A stretch of 64,000 bases of DNA from Corynebacterium kefirresidentii (GCA_002154655.1 NGUZ01000001.1:186001-250000); one strand, 5' to 3'. Counted from the first letter of the stretch, positions 1 through 8,563 are shown. The notes: generated by a model not told the origin, from the sequence alone. Translations and numbers: made by a program.

Positions 1-596
1 CCATCGTATTGTGGCTGTCTTCCCGTGCCACGTGGGTGGTTGCTGCCAGCGAAGATGATAAGGCCGGCTCCGCCGCCAATGACATCATAGGTTCGGCATG
101 GTCGCTAGAGATTATGGCCTTGACCCTTGTGTTGGTTGCCGGCGCCGTCGCGGGAATGGCTCTGCGCCGCATCGGTAGGCGCGTAGTGGGCATTATTTGT
201 GCCCTCGCAGCAGCGGCCAGTGCATGGACCCCGGTTAGCTTGCTGACGGCGGGCGCGGATGCTGAGCGCGCGCAGAAGATCCTGCAAGGTGCCTCGGCTA
301 ATAAGAATGCAGTAGATTCCGCGCAAATTTCTAAATGGGCCACAGTCGTTTCCACCGAGGTGCATGCCTGGGGGCCGATTCTGGCCCTGGTAGGAGCGGC
401 AATAGCCCTTTTTGGTGCGGTTATGCTAGCTCGCAACCCAGGCGAGGATAAAGTGAAGGCATCTAGCAAATACGAGACGCCGGCAGCGCGCCAAGCGAAA
501 TTGGAGGAGGATTTGGAAACCTCCTCTGATTCTGGCCGCGTGATGTGGGACGCGCTTGATAGTGATATCGATCCCACTGATATGGATAAAAAATAG
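1..596 (+). CDS. Trp biosynthesis-associated membrane protein (5' partial)
   Basis: This is the C-terminal part of a TIGR02234-type membrane protein found beside his/trp genes in actinobacteria; its biochemical role is unknown. The frame is open to the window edge, and the residues before the first possible start (TTG at 9) read like the end of a membrane helix, so the true start lies upstream. Two or three further hydrophobic helices follow (about residues 35-55, 58-78 and 120-140 counted from position 9). The tail is charged, Glu/Lys/Asp-rich and probably cytoplasmic. A TrpC-like gene starts 84 nt after the stop, which is the usual neighbour. Family call is from helix layout and context. 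Confidence 0.75.
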   Translation, partial: IVLWLSSRATWVVAASEDDKAGSAANDIIGSAWSLEIMALTLVLVAGAVAGMALRRIGRRVVGIICALAAAASAWTPVSLLTAGADAERAQKILQGASANKNAVDSAQISKWATVVSTEVHAWGPILALVGAAIALFGAVMLARNPGEDKVKASSKYETPAARQAKLEEDLETSSDSGRVMWDALDSDIDPTDMDKK

Positions 597-680
597 CCCC
601 GTAGCCTGTGCAATTTCCGCAACTGCACGGGAGCGGGTTAACCTAAGTGTGATTTCAATCGCCCGTGGAGGGAGGTGCTG

Positions 681-1511
681 ATGCCTACGCCCATTGCCGT
701 TGACCACCTAGTAGCAGGAGTCTTAGAGGACGTCGCTGCGCGGGAGTCCCGTGTGTCGTTCCAGGAAGTAAAGGCACGCTCGCGTGACATGGAATCTCCC
801 CGGGATGTGCGCGCAGCTCTCTTGCGCCCCGGCTGCTCCGTTATCACGGAGCTCAAGCGTGCCGTTCCCTACGGCGGTGAGATTGCACATGTTGGCTCTG
901 CGGAGCACATGGCGCAATGGGCTCGCACCTTTGAGGACTGCGGCGTACACCTTATGGCGTGCCAGACTGATTTCCGCCGTTTCCACGGTTCTTTGGAGGA
1001 TATGGCGGCCGCCCGCGCTGCGATTGATGTACCCATGATGTCACGAGATCTCATCGTGGATCCCTACCAAATTCATGAGGCCCGCTGTTATGGGGCCGAT
1101 GCTATCCCACTGCAAGTAGAGCTGCTGGAGCAGGCTCGCTTGGAGGCACTATTAGACCGCGTGGAATCTCTCGGTATGACCGCCATCGTCGAGGTACGCA
1201 ACTGCGCCGAGGTCGACCGCGCAATTAAGGCTGGAAGTAGCGTTATCTCCATCAATGCATGGTCTTTAGCCTCGGACGCGATTAACCGTGAGGCGTTCAA
1301 CGATATTGCCCCGGGCCTGCCCGAATCCATCCTGCGCATTGCAGTAGGTGGGGTAAACAACGCGCGCAACCTTTTTCACTATGCTTCTCGGGGCGCCGAT
1401 GCGGTGCTCGTCGGCGAATCAGTCATGGCGGCCCAAGACCCTACAGCGTTGGCTCGGTCGCTGGTTGCCGCCGGCCAGCACCCAGCGTGCCCTGCGCGCA
1501 AATTAGAGTAA
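681..1511 (+). CDS. TrpC-like protein with altered active site
   Basis: This is a full-length (276 aa) homologue of indole-3-glycerol phosphate synthase, the TIM-barrel enzyme that closes the indole ring in tryptophan synthesis. The start is ATG 681, with GGAGG at 671-675; GTG 675 is in frame but overlaps that site. Compared with the Mycobacterium TrpC sequence as I recall it, E57 and K59 (ELK motif), E171 and N192 are kept. The catalytic Lys of the RKDF motif is Arg122, and the usual Glu-Ser of the AESG motif is Val222-Gly223. The SPS motif near residue 62 is also changed to VPY. The gene sits directly before lgt, the position of functional trpC in mycobacteria. C. glutamicum has a separate trpCF fusion, so this copy may have lost or changed activity. 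That is inference. Confidence 0.8.
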   Translation: MPTPIAVDHLVAGVLEDVAARESRVSFQEVKARSRDMESPRDVRAALLRPGCSVITELKRAVPYGGEIAHVGSAEHMAQWARTFEDCGVHLMACQTDFRRFHGSLEDMAAARAAIDVPMMSRDLIVDPYQIHEARCYGADAIPLQVELLEQARLEALLDRVESLGMTAIVEVRNCAEVDRAIKAGSSVISINAWSLASDAINREAFNDIAPGLPESILRIAVGGVNNARNLFHYASRGADAVLVGESVMAAQDPTALARSLVAAGQHPACPARKLE

Positions 1512-1556
1512 TACCCCGACTAGCTGGCGGGGTGGGGGATAAGGCACACTGGCTAC

Positions 1557-2510
1557 GTGCACACAGAAATTCTTGCAAATATTCCGTCTCCGCCGCAGGG
1601 CGTGTGGCAGGTGGGGCCACTTCCCATCCGTGCCTACGCGCTGTGCATCATCGTGGGCATTATCGTCGGCCTGCGCATGACCTTGCGCCGTTATACCGCT
1701 CGCGGCGGCAACCCAGACACAGTGTGGGATGCTGCCATCGTGGTTATCCCAGCCGGCATCATTGGCGGGCGGCTCTACCACGTCATCACCGATAATCAGA
1801 AGTACTTCTGCGATGGTTGCAATCCCGCGGATGCGCTGAAGATTACCAATGGCGGCCTTGGCATTTGGGGTGCCGTTGCTCTCGGCGCGCTGGCCTTGTG
1901 GGTACTTTTCAAAGTGAAGAAGGTTCCACTCGGCCCCTTTGCTGATGCGGTGGCCCCGGGCCTGGTCCTCGCGCAGGCGATTGGGCGGCTAGGCAACTGG
2001 TTTAACCAAGAACTCTACGGGCGCCCGACCGACGTTCCATGGGCTTTAGATATTTACTACCGAGTCAATGACAACGGCGGTTATGCGCCGGTTTCCGGGC
2101 ATTCCACGGGTGAGGTTATGACTTCGGTGCATCCAACCTTTCTCTACGAGCTGGTGTGGAACGTCCTTGTATGCCTATTCCTCTTGTGGGCGCACAAGGC
2201 ATGGAAGTTGGGGCACGGACGAGTCTTTGCCCTCTATGTCATGGGCTATACGTTGGGCCGGTTCTTTATCGAAGGAATGCGTTCCGATGAAGCTACCCAT
2301 ATCTTCGGGCTGCGCGTGAATATCATCGTCTCCCTGGTGATTTTCATCATCTCTGCGGTCGTCTTTTTCTTGCTTGACAGGCGCCGCCAAGGCCCAGAAT
2401 CTCCCGCAGAGGTAGATCCTAAGTATTGGGCCGAGCGCCGCGATAGTGACGGGCGTGGCGATGGTAGCGCGGTACCTGAGGGGCAGCATCCGGACTCTGC
2501 ATCACCGTAG
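1557..2510 (+). CDS. lgt: Prolipoprotein diacylglyceryl transferase
   Basis: Lgt transfers diacylglycerol from phosphatidylglycerol to the lipobox cysteine of prelipoproteins in the cytoplasmic membrane. The 317-aa protein has about seven hydrophobic segments. The family signature is present as [13 protein letters not shown] at residues 143-155, and a GRLYH segment lies near residue 71. The C-terminus after the last helix (about residue 285 onward) is charged and cytoplasmic, as is common in corynebacteria. The GTG start has no obvious Shine-Dalgarno sequence, but CACACT lies 6 nt upstream, a weak match to the leaderless pattern seen elsewhere in the window. It follows the TrpC-like gene by 45 nt on the same strand and precedes pyk. 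Confidence 0.95.
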   Translation: MHTEILANIPSPPQGVWQVGPLPIRAYALCIIVGIIVGLRMTLRRYTARGGNPDTVWDAAIVVIPAGIIGGRLYHVITDNQKYFCDGCNPADALKITNGGLGIWGAVALGALALWVLFKVKKVPLGPFADAVAPGLVLAQAIGRLGNWFNQELYGRPTDVPWALDIYYRVNDNGGYAPVSGHSTGEVMTSVHPTFLYELVWNVLVCLFLLWAHKAWKLGHGRVFALYVMGYTLGRFFIEGMRSDEATHIFGLRVNIIVSLVIFIISAVVFFLLDRRRQGPESPAEVDPKYWAERRDSDGRGDGSAVPEGQHPDSASP

Positions 2511-2665
2511 GTTCTACCCCAGTATTTCCGAATAGGTTTGATTGTGTGGGGGTTGGGGCATTTTTGAGTGTCCGTTCGGAAAATGGGGGTCCAAAATTGT
2601 GGCCCCAATCCATACGAAGGAGTAGGTTGGGGAGTGTTCAGTTTCCCCGACGGAATAGGCCAATA

Positions 2666-4084
2666 ATGCTGGATAGAAGAACAAAGATTGTCTGTACTCT
2701 CGGCCCTGCCGTTGCTAGCGAGGATGGCATTTTGCGCCTCGTTCAAGACGGCATGGACGTTGCCCGCTTGAATATGTCTCATGGCGAGCACGCGGACCAC
2801 GAGGCGAATTACAACTGGGTGCGCCAGGCTACTGATAAGACCGGCCGCGCCGTCGGTATTTTGGCGGACCTGCAGGGCCCCAAGATTCGCCTTGGCCGCT
2901 TTATTAACGGCGAGGAGCAGTGGGATAACGGTGAAATCGTCCGCATTACCGTGGACGATATCGAAGGCACCCACGACCGAGTATCTACCACTTATAAGGG
3001 CTTGGCCAAGGACGCCAAGCCGGGTGACCGCCTGCTTATCGACGACGGAAAGGTCGCCGTTGTCTGTAAGGAAGTCGACGGCAATGACGTCGTGTGTGAG
3101 GTTACCGAGGGTGGCCCGGTTTCTAATAACAAGGGCGTTTCCCTTCCTGGCATGGATATCTCCGTGCCGGCCCTGTCGGAGAAGGATATCGCTGACCTGC
3201 GCTTCGCTCTGAAGCTTGGCGTAGACCTTGTCGCGCTTTCCTTCGTTCGCTCCCCAGCTGACGTGGATAAGGTCCACGAGATTATGGATGAAGAAGGTCG
3301 CCGCGTTCCGGTTATTGCGAAGCTGGAAAAGCCAGAGGCAGTCGATGCCCTCGAGTCTATCGTGCTGGCCTTCGACGCCATCATGATTGCCCGTGGTGAC
3401 CTCGGCGTTGAGGTGCCACTTGAGCGCGTGCCGCTGTTCCAGAAGCGCGCTATCCAGATTGCGCGTGAAAACGCTAAGCCGGTCATCGTGGCTACCCAGA
3501 TGCTGGATTCGATGATTTCCAACCTGCGCCCGACCCGTGCAGAGGCATCCGACGTTGCCAACGCCGTGCTCGATGGCGCCGATGCTGTCATGCTCTCTGG
3601 TGAGACTTCCGTGGGCATTGACCCGCAGAACGTTGTGCGCACCATGTCCAAGATTGTGGCTAATGCTGAAGATGGTGGCAAGGTGCCACCGCTGACTCAC
3701 GTTCCGCGCACCAAGCGTGGTGTGGTGTCCTATTCCGCCCGCGACATTGCCGAGCGCCTCAATGCAAAGGCCATCGTAGCCTTTACTACCTCCGGCGATA
3801 CCGCTAAGCGAGTGGCTCGCCTGCGCTCCCAGCTTCCGCTGTTGGCGTTTACGCCGGACCCAGCGGTTCGCTCCCAGCTGGCTTTGACGTGGGGTGCTGA
3901 GACCTTCTTGAGCCCGCACGTTAAGTCCACCGATGACATGATGGAAGCCATCGATGACGCATTGCTGGAGATGGATAAATACGAAGAAGGCGACATGATT
4001 GTCGTCATTGCTGGTACCCCTCCAGGAATTGCCGGCAATACCAACATGATTCAGTGCCACTTGTTGGGTGAAACCAAGAAGTAA
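2666..4084 (+). CDS. pyk: Pyruvate kinase
   Basis: Pyruvate kinase makes pyruvate and ATP from phosphoenolpyruvate and ADP, the last step of glycolysis. The 472-aa protein begins MLDRRTKIVC and closely follows the C. glutamicum enzyme throughout. Visible motifs are the ARLNMSHG segment near residue 33, ADLQGPKIR near 67, the catalytic IAKLEKPEA segment near 215, and the cation-binding ARGDLGVE segment near 240. An upstream in-frame codon at 2546 would add 40 unlike residues, so ATG 2666 is chosen. The 155-nt gap before it holds a small inverted repeat (GGGGA/TCCCC around 2632-2651) just before the start, of unknown meaning. A strong terminator follows, so the gene is probably monocistronic. 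Confidence 0.97.
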   Translation: MLDRRTKIVCTLGPAVASEDGILRLVQDGMDVARLNMSHGEHADHEANYNWVRQATDKTGRAVGILADLQGPKIRLGRFINGEEQWDNGEIVRITVDDIEGTHDRVSTTYKGLAKDAKPGDRLLIDDGKVAVVCKEVDGNDVVCEVTEGGPVSNNKGVSLPGMDISVPALSEKDIADLRFALKLGVDLVALSFVRSPADVDKVHEIMDEEGRRVPVIAKLEKPEAVDALESIVLAFDAIMIARGDLGVEVPLERVPLFQKRAIQIARENAKPVIVATQMLDSMISNLRPTRAEASDVANAVLDGADAVMLSGETSVGIDPQNVVRTMSKIVANAEDGGKVPPLTHVPRTKRGVVSYSARDIAERLNAKAIVAFTTSGDTAKRVARLRSQLPLLAFTPDPAVRSQLALTWGAETFLSPHVKSTDDMMEAIDDALLEMDKYEEGDMIVVIAGTPPGIAGNTNMIQCHLLGETKK

Positions 4085-4096
4085 TTTTCCTGGCAT

Positions 4097-4146
4097 AAGC
4101 GCCGCGTCCCACCCCTTAACACGTTCCACGGGGCGCGGCGCTTTTA
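4097..4146 (+). terminator. Rho-independent terminator of pyk
   Basis: A 12-bp stem with one G-U pair (arms 4099-4110 and 4130-4141, GCGCCGCG core) is followed by TTTT. It lies 15 nt after the pyk stop. Confidence 0.92.
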
Positions 4147-4339
4147 GCTATTTATACAAATGTAGATTTATATTTACCTCGAGTACACTCAGCGGTTGCT
4201 TTCCTGACATGCGGCTGCAGTACTTTTTGGTTGTTCATGTTTCAGCTTCTCTACGCATTCAAAGGACAACTGCACAATGACCTAAATCAGGCCGACTTGG
4301 CCTCAGTGGCTGCGCTTACCGCCATCTATTTTCATTTAA

Positions 4340-4368
4340 TTGTCAATAAGCGTCGACGGGGATAGGCT
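4340..4368 (+). promoter_or_regulatory. Promoter of the efflux gene
   Basis: TTGTCA at 4340-4345, a 17-nt spacer and TAGGCT at 4363-4368 form a well-spaced promoter, with the start codon only 6 nt after the -10. This implies a leaderless mRNA. The region from 4147 to here is AT-rich (20 of 60 bases G+C in 4141-4200) and holds no convincing gene or metal-regulator operator. Confidence 0.55.
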
Positions 4369-4374
4369 GAGTGC

Positions 4375-5265
4375 ATGGCACACGAGCACCACGACCACGA
4401 TCACTCCAGCACGCCGCTGCGCGCACTCTTGATTGCGCTAGGCATTACCGGCACCGTCTTCTTCGCGGAGCTGATCGGCGGCTGGTTGGCGGGTTCGATG
4501 GCGCTGATGGCGGATGCGATGCACATGCTTTCCGACGCTGCGGGGTTGATCATCGCGGTGTTAGCGGTGTTGGTTGGGCGCCGACAAGCATCGGCTCAGG
4601 CCACGTACGGCTACCGACGAGTGGAGGTGCTTGCTGCACTGGCGAACGCAGTGATGGTGCTGGCGATCTCGGTGTGGATTGTCGTCGAGGCGGTGCGCCG
4701 CCTGCAGAGCCCGGCCGAAGTGCAGGGAAAAACGATGCTGATCATCGCGGTGATCGGCCTGGTGGCGAATGCGCTATCGGCGTGGGTTCTGCACCGGCAC
4801 CGCAAATCCTCGATCAACGTGGAGGGCGCGTTCTTGCACGTGTTAGTGGATATGCTCGGCTCGGTCGCAGTAATCGTGGCCGGCATCGTGGTACTGACCA
4901 CGGGGTTTGTGGCGGCGGACGTGATCGCCTCCCTAGCGATCGCGGCGATGGTGCTGCCGCGCGCCTGGCAGCTCATGCGGCTTTCGGCGAGCGTGCTGCT
5001 CGAGCAAGTCCCGGCGGACTTCGACGCCAGTGCGATCGAGCCCGCGCTGCGGCAGGTCGAGGGCGTTGCTGACATCCACGACCTGCACCTGTGGAGCCTG
5101 GACGGCGTGAACGTGCTCACGACCGTGCATATCGTGCGCGACGGCACCGTCGGCACCGGCCCGCTGTTGGATGCCGCCCAGCAGGCCCTGCGCGAACACG
5201 GTATCGAGCACTCCACCATCCAGATTGAGCACCCAGAGCACGAATCCCACGAGACGGTGTGCTGA
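4375..5265 (+). CDS. Cation diffusion facilitator family metal efflux protein
   Basis: This is a CDF (CzcD/ZitB-like) transporter, expected to export Zn2+, Co2+ or Cd2+ in exchange for protons at the cytoplasmic membrane. The 296-aa protein has a His/Asp-rich N-terminus (residues 3-10) and six helices. The HxxxD pair in helix 2 (H50, D54) and in helix 5 (H155, D159) marks the Zn-type HD-HD site. A cytoplasmic dimerisation domain from about residue 205 ends in another His/Glu-rich tail. No ArsR or MerR regulator is adjacent, which is unusual. The coding line 4441-4500 has 39 of 60 G+C while the upstream DNA is AT-rich. An IS remnant begins 7 nt after the stop. Transfer as part of a mobile segment is plausible but inferred. 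Confidence 0.93.
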   Translation: MAHEHHDHDHSSTPLRALLIALGITGTVFFAELIGGWLAGSMALMADAMHMLSDAAGLIIAVLAVLVGRRQASAQATYGYRRVEVLAALANAVMVLAISVWIVVEAVRRLQSPAEVQGKTMLIIAVIGLVANALSAWVLHRHRKSSINVEGAFLHVLVDMLGSVAVIVAGIVVLTTGFVAADVIASLAIAAMVLPRAWQLMRLSASVLLEQVPADFDASAIEPALRQVEGVADIHDLHLWSLDGVNVLTTVHIVRDGTVGTGPLLDAAQQALREHGIEHSTIQIEHPEHESHETVC

Positions 5266-5272
5266 TTCCCTT

Positions 5273-6026
5273 CTAACCTGACTTAGGCCAATTTTTGTGC
5301 GGAAGTTCGCGGCCGGTGATTACTTGGATGGTGGCAGTGAGGTCGGGCGGGAATGGTACGGCGGCGTGAATGGTTTCGCCGCCAACGACGAGTTGAAAGC
5401 TGCGGTATTTCTTGAGTGTTCTCACGAGGCGTTTGATGAAGTGACCACTGCGGGTCTCCATCAGGTGGGTCACGGCTAGTGCTGCCATCACAATATTGAG
5501 ATGTGCTGTGATCGAGTTTTGTTTCCTCGCATAGATTGGGCGTGCTTTCAGGTCTGATTTCGACATCCGATACGACATTTTCAATGTGGAATAGCCTGCG
5601 GTAATGCCCGATAACCTCCAGGGCGGGAAGAGCGGTCAGGTCGGTTTCATAGCCTTTAATTCCGGCTAGGGCTCGGTGTTTGGCAGCAAGAGCGTAGTTG
5701 ACCTTCTTGTTCGGGGTGGAAAGATCGAAATAGCGGTTGCGCTTAATGGCGATTTCGCCGTCAACAGCGCGTTTGGCTTTTGCGACTTGCTCTTTGATTC
5801 CGCGCAGGCCGCGTCTGGCCCGATCATAGGAGTACTGGAAGTGGGTCACCGTATTCGGGGCTGTGTGTTTGCGCGCATCGCTTGCCGAGGCTTGTGTCCA
5901 GATCCGGCCGTGGGCGTAGGCTTCACCAGGGATTTCCCGCCGCCAGGTTTCAATCACCTCAGGCACGGTGGGGTTTCACCGACAAAATGTAGTGCAGACC
6001 TGCATCTATCAATGCTTGCTTGTTCG
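5273..6026 (-). pseudogene. IS1634-type transposase remnant (C-terminal half, frameshifted)
   Basis: Three minus-strand reading-frame pieces join into the C-terminal half of a DDE transposase of the IS1634 group. The first, from 6024 down to about 5970, reads NKQALIDAGLHYILSVK. The second, from about 5966 to 5585, includes VPEVIETWRRE and ends at RLFHIEN. The third, from about 5583 to 5273, begins YRMSKSDLKARPIYARKQ and ends at the natural stop. The breaks near 5970 and 5585 are frameshifts. The second falls right at the catalytic Glu region (HIE followed by the RMSKSDL motif). The N-terminal half is missing because the IS256 element abuts at 6027. Family assignment rests on these motifs and is fairly secure; subgroup naming is not. 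Confidence 0.8.
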
Positions 6027-6057
6027 GAGGGTGTCAAGTTGTTTGTGTGTGGGGCTA
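6027..6057 (+). repeat. IS256 left terminal inverted repeat
   Basis: It matches the reverse complement of 7429-7459 at 22 of 31 positions, including GTGTC and TTTGTGTG blocks. It lies just downstream of the transposase stop. Confidence 0.8.
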
Positions 6058-6060
6058 GGT

Positions 6061-7404
6061 TTATAGGTATTTGTCGAAGCTGTCGGGGTAGGCCACGGCC
6101 ATTTGGTTAATGGCTTGTTTCCAGCCGGAAACTCGGGTCCCTTCCATGAGTCTGCCGGTTGTCGCTGAGACTCGTTTGCCCTGCTTCGCTCTCTTGGCAG
6201 CTCGTCTGTCTTCGATATTGCAGATCATCAACCATAGCGTCTTGAGCGCTGATTCATTGTTAGTGAACTGCACCCTGTTGCGGGTAGCTTTCCGCAGTTC
6301 ATTGTTGAATGATTCAATCGAATTCTTCGTGTAAATGACCTTGCTGGCTGCTGGTGGGAACTGGAGAAACGGTACGAAACGCGCCCATGCATCTCGCCAG
6401 ACTTTGACTGAGCGTGGATACTCTTCTGCCAATTCAGAGGCTTCAAATTCGTCTAAGGCAGCCTTAGCTGTGGACTCGTCCGTGGCGGTGTAAATCTTTT
6501 TCAACGCGGCCGATACGCCCCGGCGATCCCTGTAGGCTACCCATCGGTTCGCGGCACGTATCAGGTGCACGATACAGGTTTGCACCATAGAGTTCGGCCA
6601 GGTTGCCTTTACTTCTTCCGGCAAGCCTTTGAACCCGTTACAGCAAACGATAAAGACGTCTTTAACCCCACGGTTAGAAAGATTGGCGCATACTTGCGCC
6701 CAGGATGAAGCGCTTTCTTCTTTGGCAATCCACGATTCCAAAAAGTGCTTGATACCGTCGAGAGCCACGCCGATTGCCATGTACGCGGACTTATTGACCA
6801 CTAGGCCGCCATCGCGGATTTTAATGCGCAGCGCGTCCAGGAAAATGACCGGGTAGAACTCGTCTAGCTGGCGGTTTTGCCAGACCATGACCTCATCGAG
6901 GACAGCATCGGTGACTGCGGAAATCGTCTCATGGGAAATATCAACACGCATCGCCGTTGCCATATGGTGCTGGATGTCCCTAATTGTCATCCCACCGGCG
7001 TACAAGCTAACGGTCATGTCATCGACATCGGTCAATCTCCTCGAGCCTTTAGGGACCATAGTCAGCAAGAATGTGCCAGCCCTATCCCTCGGCACATCAA
7101 CGGTAACTGGCCCGTAGTTAGAATCCACGGTCTTTGGATACGACCCGTTGCGGTGATTGTCTGTTCTAGCTGCAGCTTTAGCGCTCCTGTCGCCAGACTC
7201 GTAGCCCAGGTGGGCATCCATTTCAGCGTTGAGTCCCCTGGTAATCGAGGCTTGCAACATGCCGCGAACCAGGTCGTTGGCATCCGTTGTAGACGTGCCT
7301 AGGTCATCAATCAGCTTCGCGATTTCAGGGTTAGCAAGAAGCTTCTTTTCAATCGCATCAATCTTGGCCTTATCAGCCGGATCTCGTCTCGCCACAGTAG
7401 TCAT
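6061..7404 (-). CDS. IS256-family transposase with D-to-N at second catalytic position
   Basis: This mutator-type DDE transposase is 447 aa from ATG 7404, close to the usual family length; the longer GTG start at 7455 would lie inside the terminal repeat. D190 lies in the FLDAL motif and E364 in the KNSIES motif. The residue at 256, in the segment CCNGFKG, is Asn where the family has Asp. The spacings 190-256-364 are 66 and 108. These are the same as the D167-D233-E341 spacing reported for S. aureus IS256, so residue 256 is the second catalytic position. The codon at 6637-6639 reads AAC on the coding strand; one base change would give GAC. The frame is otherwise intact. The protein is predicted to be inactive unless supplied in trans. 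Confidence 0.93.
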   Translation of the reverse strand: MTTVARRDPADKAKIDAIEKKLLANPEIAKLIDDLGTSTTDANDLVRGMLQASITRGLNAEMDAHLGYESGDRSAKAAARTDNHRNGSYPKTVDSNYGPVTVDVPRDRAGTFLLTMVPKGSRRLTDVDDMTVSLYAGGMTIRDIQHHMATAMRVDISHETISAVTDAVLDEVMVWQNRQLDEFYPVIFLDALRIKIRDGGLVVNKSAYMAIGVALDGIKHFLESWIAKEESASSWAQVCANLSNRGVKDVFIVCCNGFKGLPEEVKATWPNSMVQTCIVHLIRAANRWVAYRDRRGVSAALKKIYTATDESTAKAALDEFEASELAEEYPRSVKVWRDAWARFVPFLQFPPAASKVIYTKNSIESFNNELRKATRNRVQFTNNESALKTLWLMICNIEDRRAAKRAKQGKRVSATTGRLMEGTRVSGWKQAINQMAVAYPDSFDKYL

Positions 7405-7428
7405 TCTGGTCCATCTCCTCATGCAGGT

Positions 7429-7459
7429 TAGGTACCCACACAAACCATCAGACACTCTC
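7429..7459 (-). repeat. IS256 right terminal inverted repeat
   Basis: This is the partner of 6027-6057 and lies 25 nt upstream of the transposase start. Its outer end is immediately followed by in-frame alkaline phosphatase codons from 7460. Confidence 0.8.
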
Positions 7460-8563
7460 TATTCCGAAGCCACTCCGGCGGCGTGGGCCGCGCACAACAT
7501 GGACCGTAATAAGCTTCCGGACATTAGCCGCGAGATGCTCGGTAGCGATCTCGACCTGGTTATGGCGGCCGGTCACCCGTTTTACGATAATGACCATCAA
7601 AAGGTCGAAACCCCGGACTATAGCTTCATGTATGAGGAGGACTACGCCAAGCTTTCCGGTGGCCAGACCGACTGGAACTATTTTGAGTCCAATGATGACT
7701 TCAAGAAGATGGCGGAAGGCGAGGTAAAGCCGGAGCAGAAGTACTGGGGCATTGCGCAGGTGGGTTCCACCCTGCAAAACTCCCGCACTGGCGAGGCAAA
7801 GGCACCGTACTCTGACCCGCTTAACGACGTCGTGGATCTTCCCACCATGACCACCGGTGCGCTCAATGCTTTGGGGCAGGATGAGGATGGTTTCTCCGTC
7901 ATGATTGAAGGCGGTGCCATTGACTGGGCCGGCCACGGCAATAACCCGGTGCGCGATATCGAGGAGACCCAGGATTTCAATAAGTCGGTTGACGCCGCCA
8001 TTAAGTGGGTGGAGGAGAACTCCTCGTGGGAAGATACTCTGCTCGTTGTTACCGCGGACCACGAGACTGGCTATCTCTCCGGCGCTAATGAAGTGCCGAC
8101 TGAAGACAACCCTGAAGCGGACAACCGCTTCAATGCTATGGAAGGTGAGAAGGGCAAGGTTGCCCGCCACGGTTGGTACTCCGGGCAGCACACCAACCAG
8201 CTAGTGCCGTTCTTCTTCAAGGGGGCCGGCTCGGAGGACATTATGGCTCGTACCTCTGGTACCGATTCGGTGCGCGGTGAATACATCGACAACACTTTGG
8301 TGGCCAATTTGGTCTTTGACGAGTGGTGGAACGATGGCACCGATTCCGCTGGTGACCCAGAACAGCCGGGAGATACTGCTAATCCCTCGGATGGCGAAGG
8401 CAAGGACGGTAGTAGCAAGGGCTTTGCCGCAGGCCTCGCTACCGGCCTAGGAATCCTGGGGGCCGTCGTCGGTGGACTCGGCTTCCTGGCTACGCAAATG
8501 GGTGTGCTCAATATTGACTTGAAGCCCATCTATGAGCAGCTAAAGCGTGTGGGCCTGCGCTAA
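7460..8563 (+). pseudogene. Alkaline phosphatase (PhoA family), N-terminus deleted
   Basis: The last 367 codons of a PhoA-type alkaline phosphatase begin exactly at the IS256 edge with YSEATPAAWAAHN. The signal peptide, the first metal-binding Asp and the nucleophilic Ser are gone. The later metal ligands remain: the IEGGAID segment, TADHETG, and the GQHTNQ histidine. A Gly/Ala-rich hydrophobic helix near the C-terminus suggests the original protein was anchored to the envelope. An open frame continues upstream through the IS (from 7229), but those codons are antisense transposase sequence. No frameshift or stop has accumulated, so the loss looks recent. A hydrolysed-phosphate function is not possible without the nucleophile. 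Confidence 0.9.

Larger units (their letters stand above)
6027..7459 (-). mobile_element. IS256-family insertion sequence
   Basis: The element is about 1.43 kb, bounded by imperfect terminal inverted repeats that enclose one transposase gene on the minus strand. The 8 bases outside each end (CTTGTTCG on the left, TATTCCGA on the right) do not match. The target duplication typical of this family is therefore absent. The left neighbour is a truncated IS1634-type transposase and the right neighbour a truncated alkaline phosphatase gene. This fits an insertion followed by deletion, or recombination between two copies. Confidence 0.88.

Noticed and set aside
2246..4129. A 627-codon minus-strand ORF across lgt and pyk
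   Set aside because: It is antisense to two well-supported genes, begins inside pyk, and has no recognisable family.
7229..7459. The N-terminal 77 codons of the ORF containing the phoA remnant
   Set aside because: They are the reverse complement of the IS256 transposase and only happen to be in frame.
5266..8563. Prophage or integrative element around the IS region
   Set aside because: No integrase, attachment repeat, tRNA target or phage gene is present; only two IS types and a metal gene.
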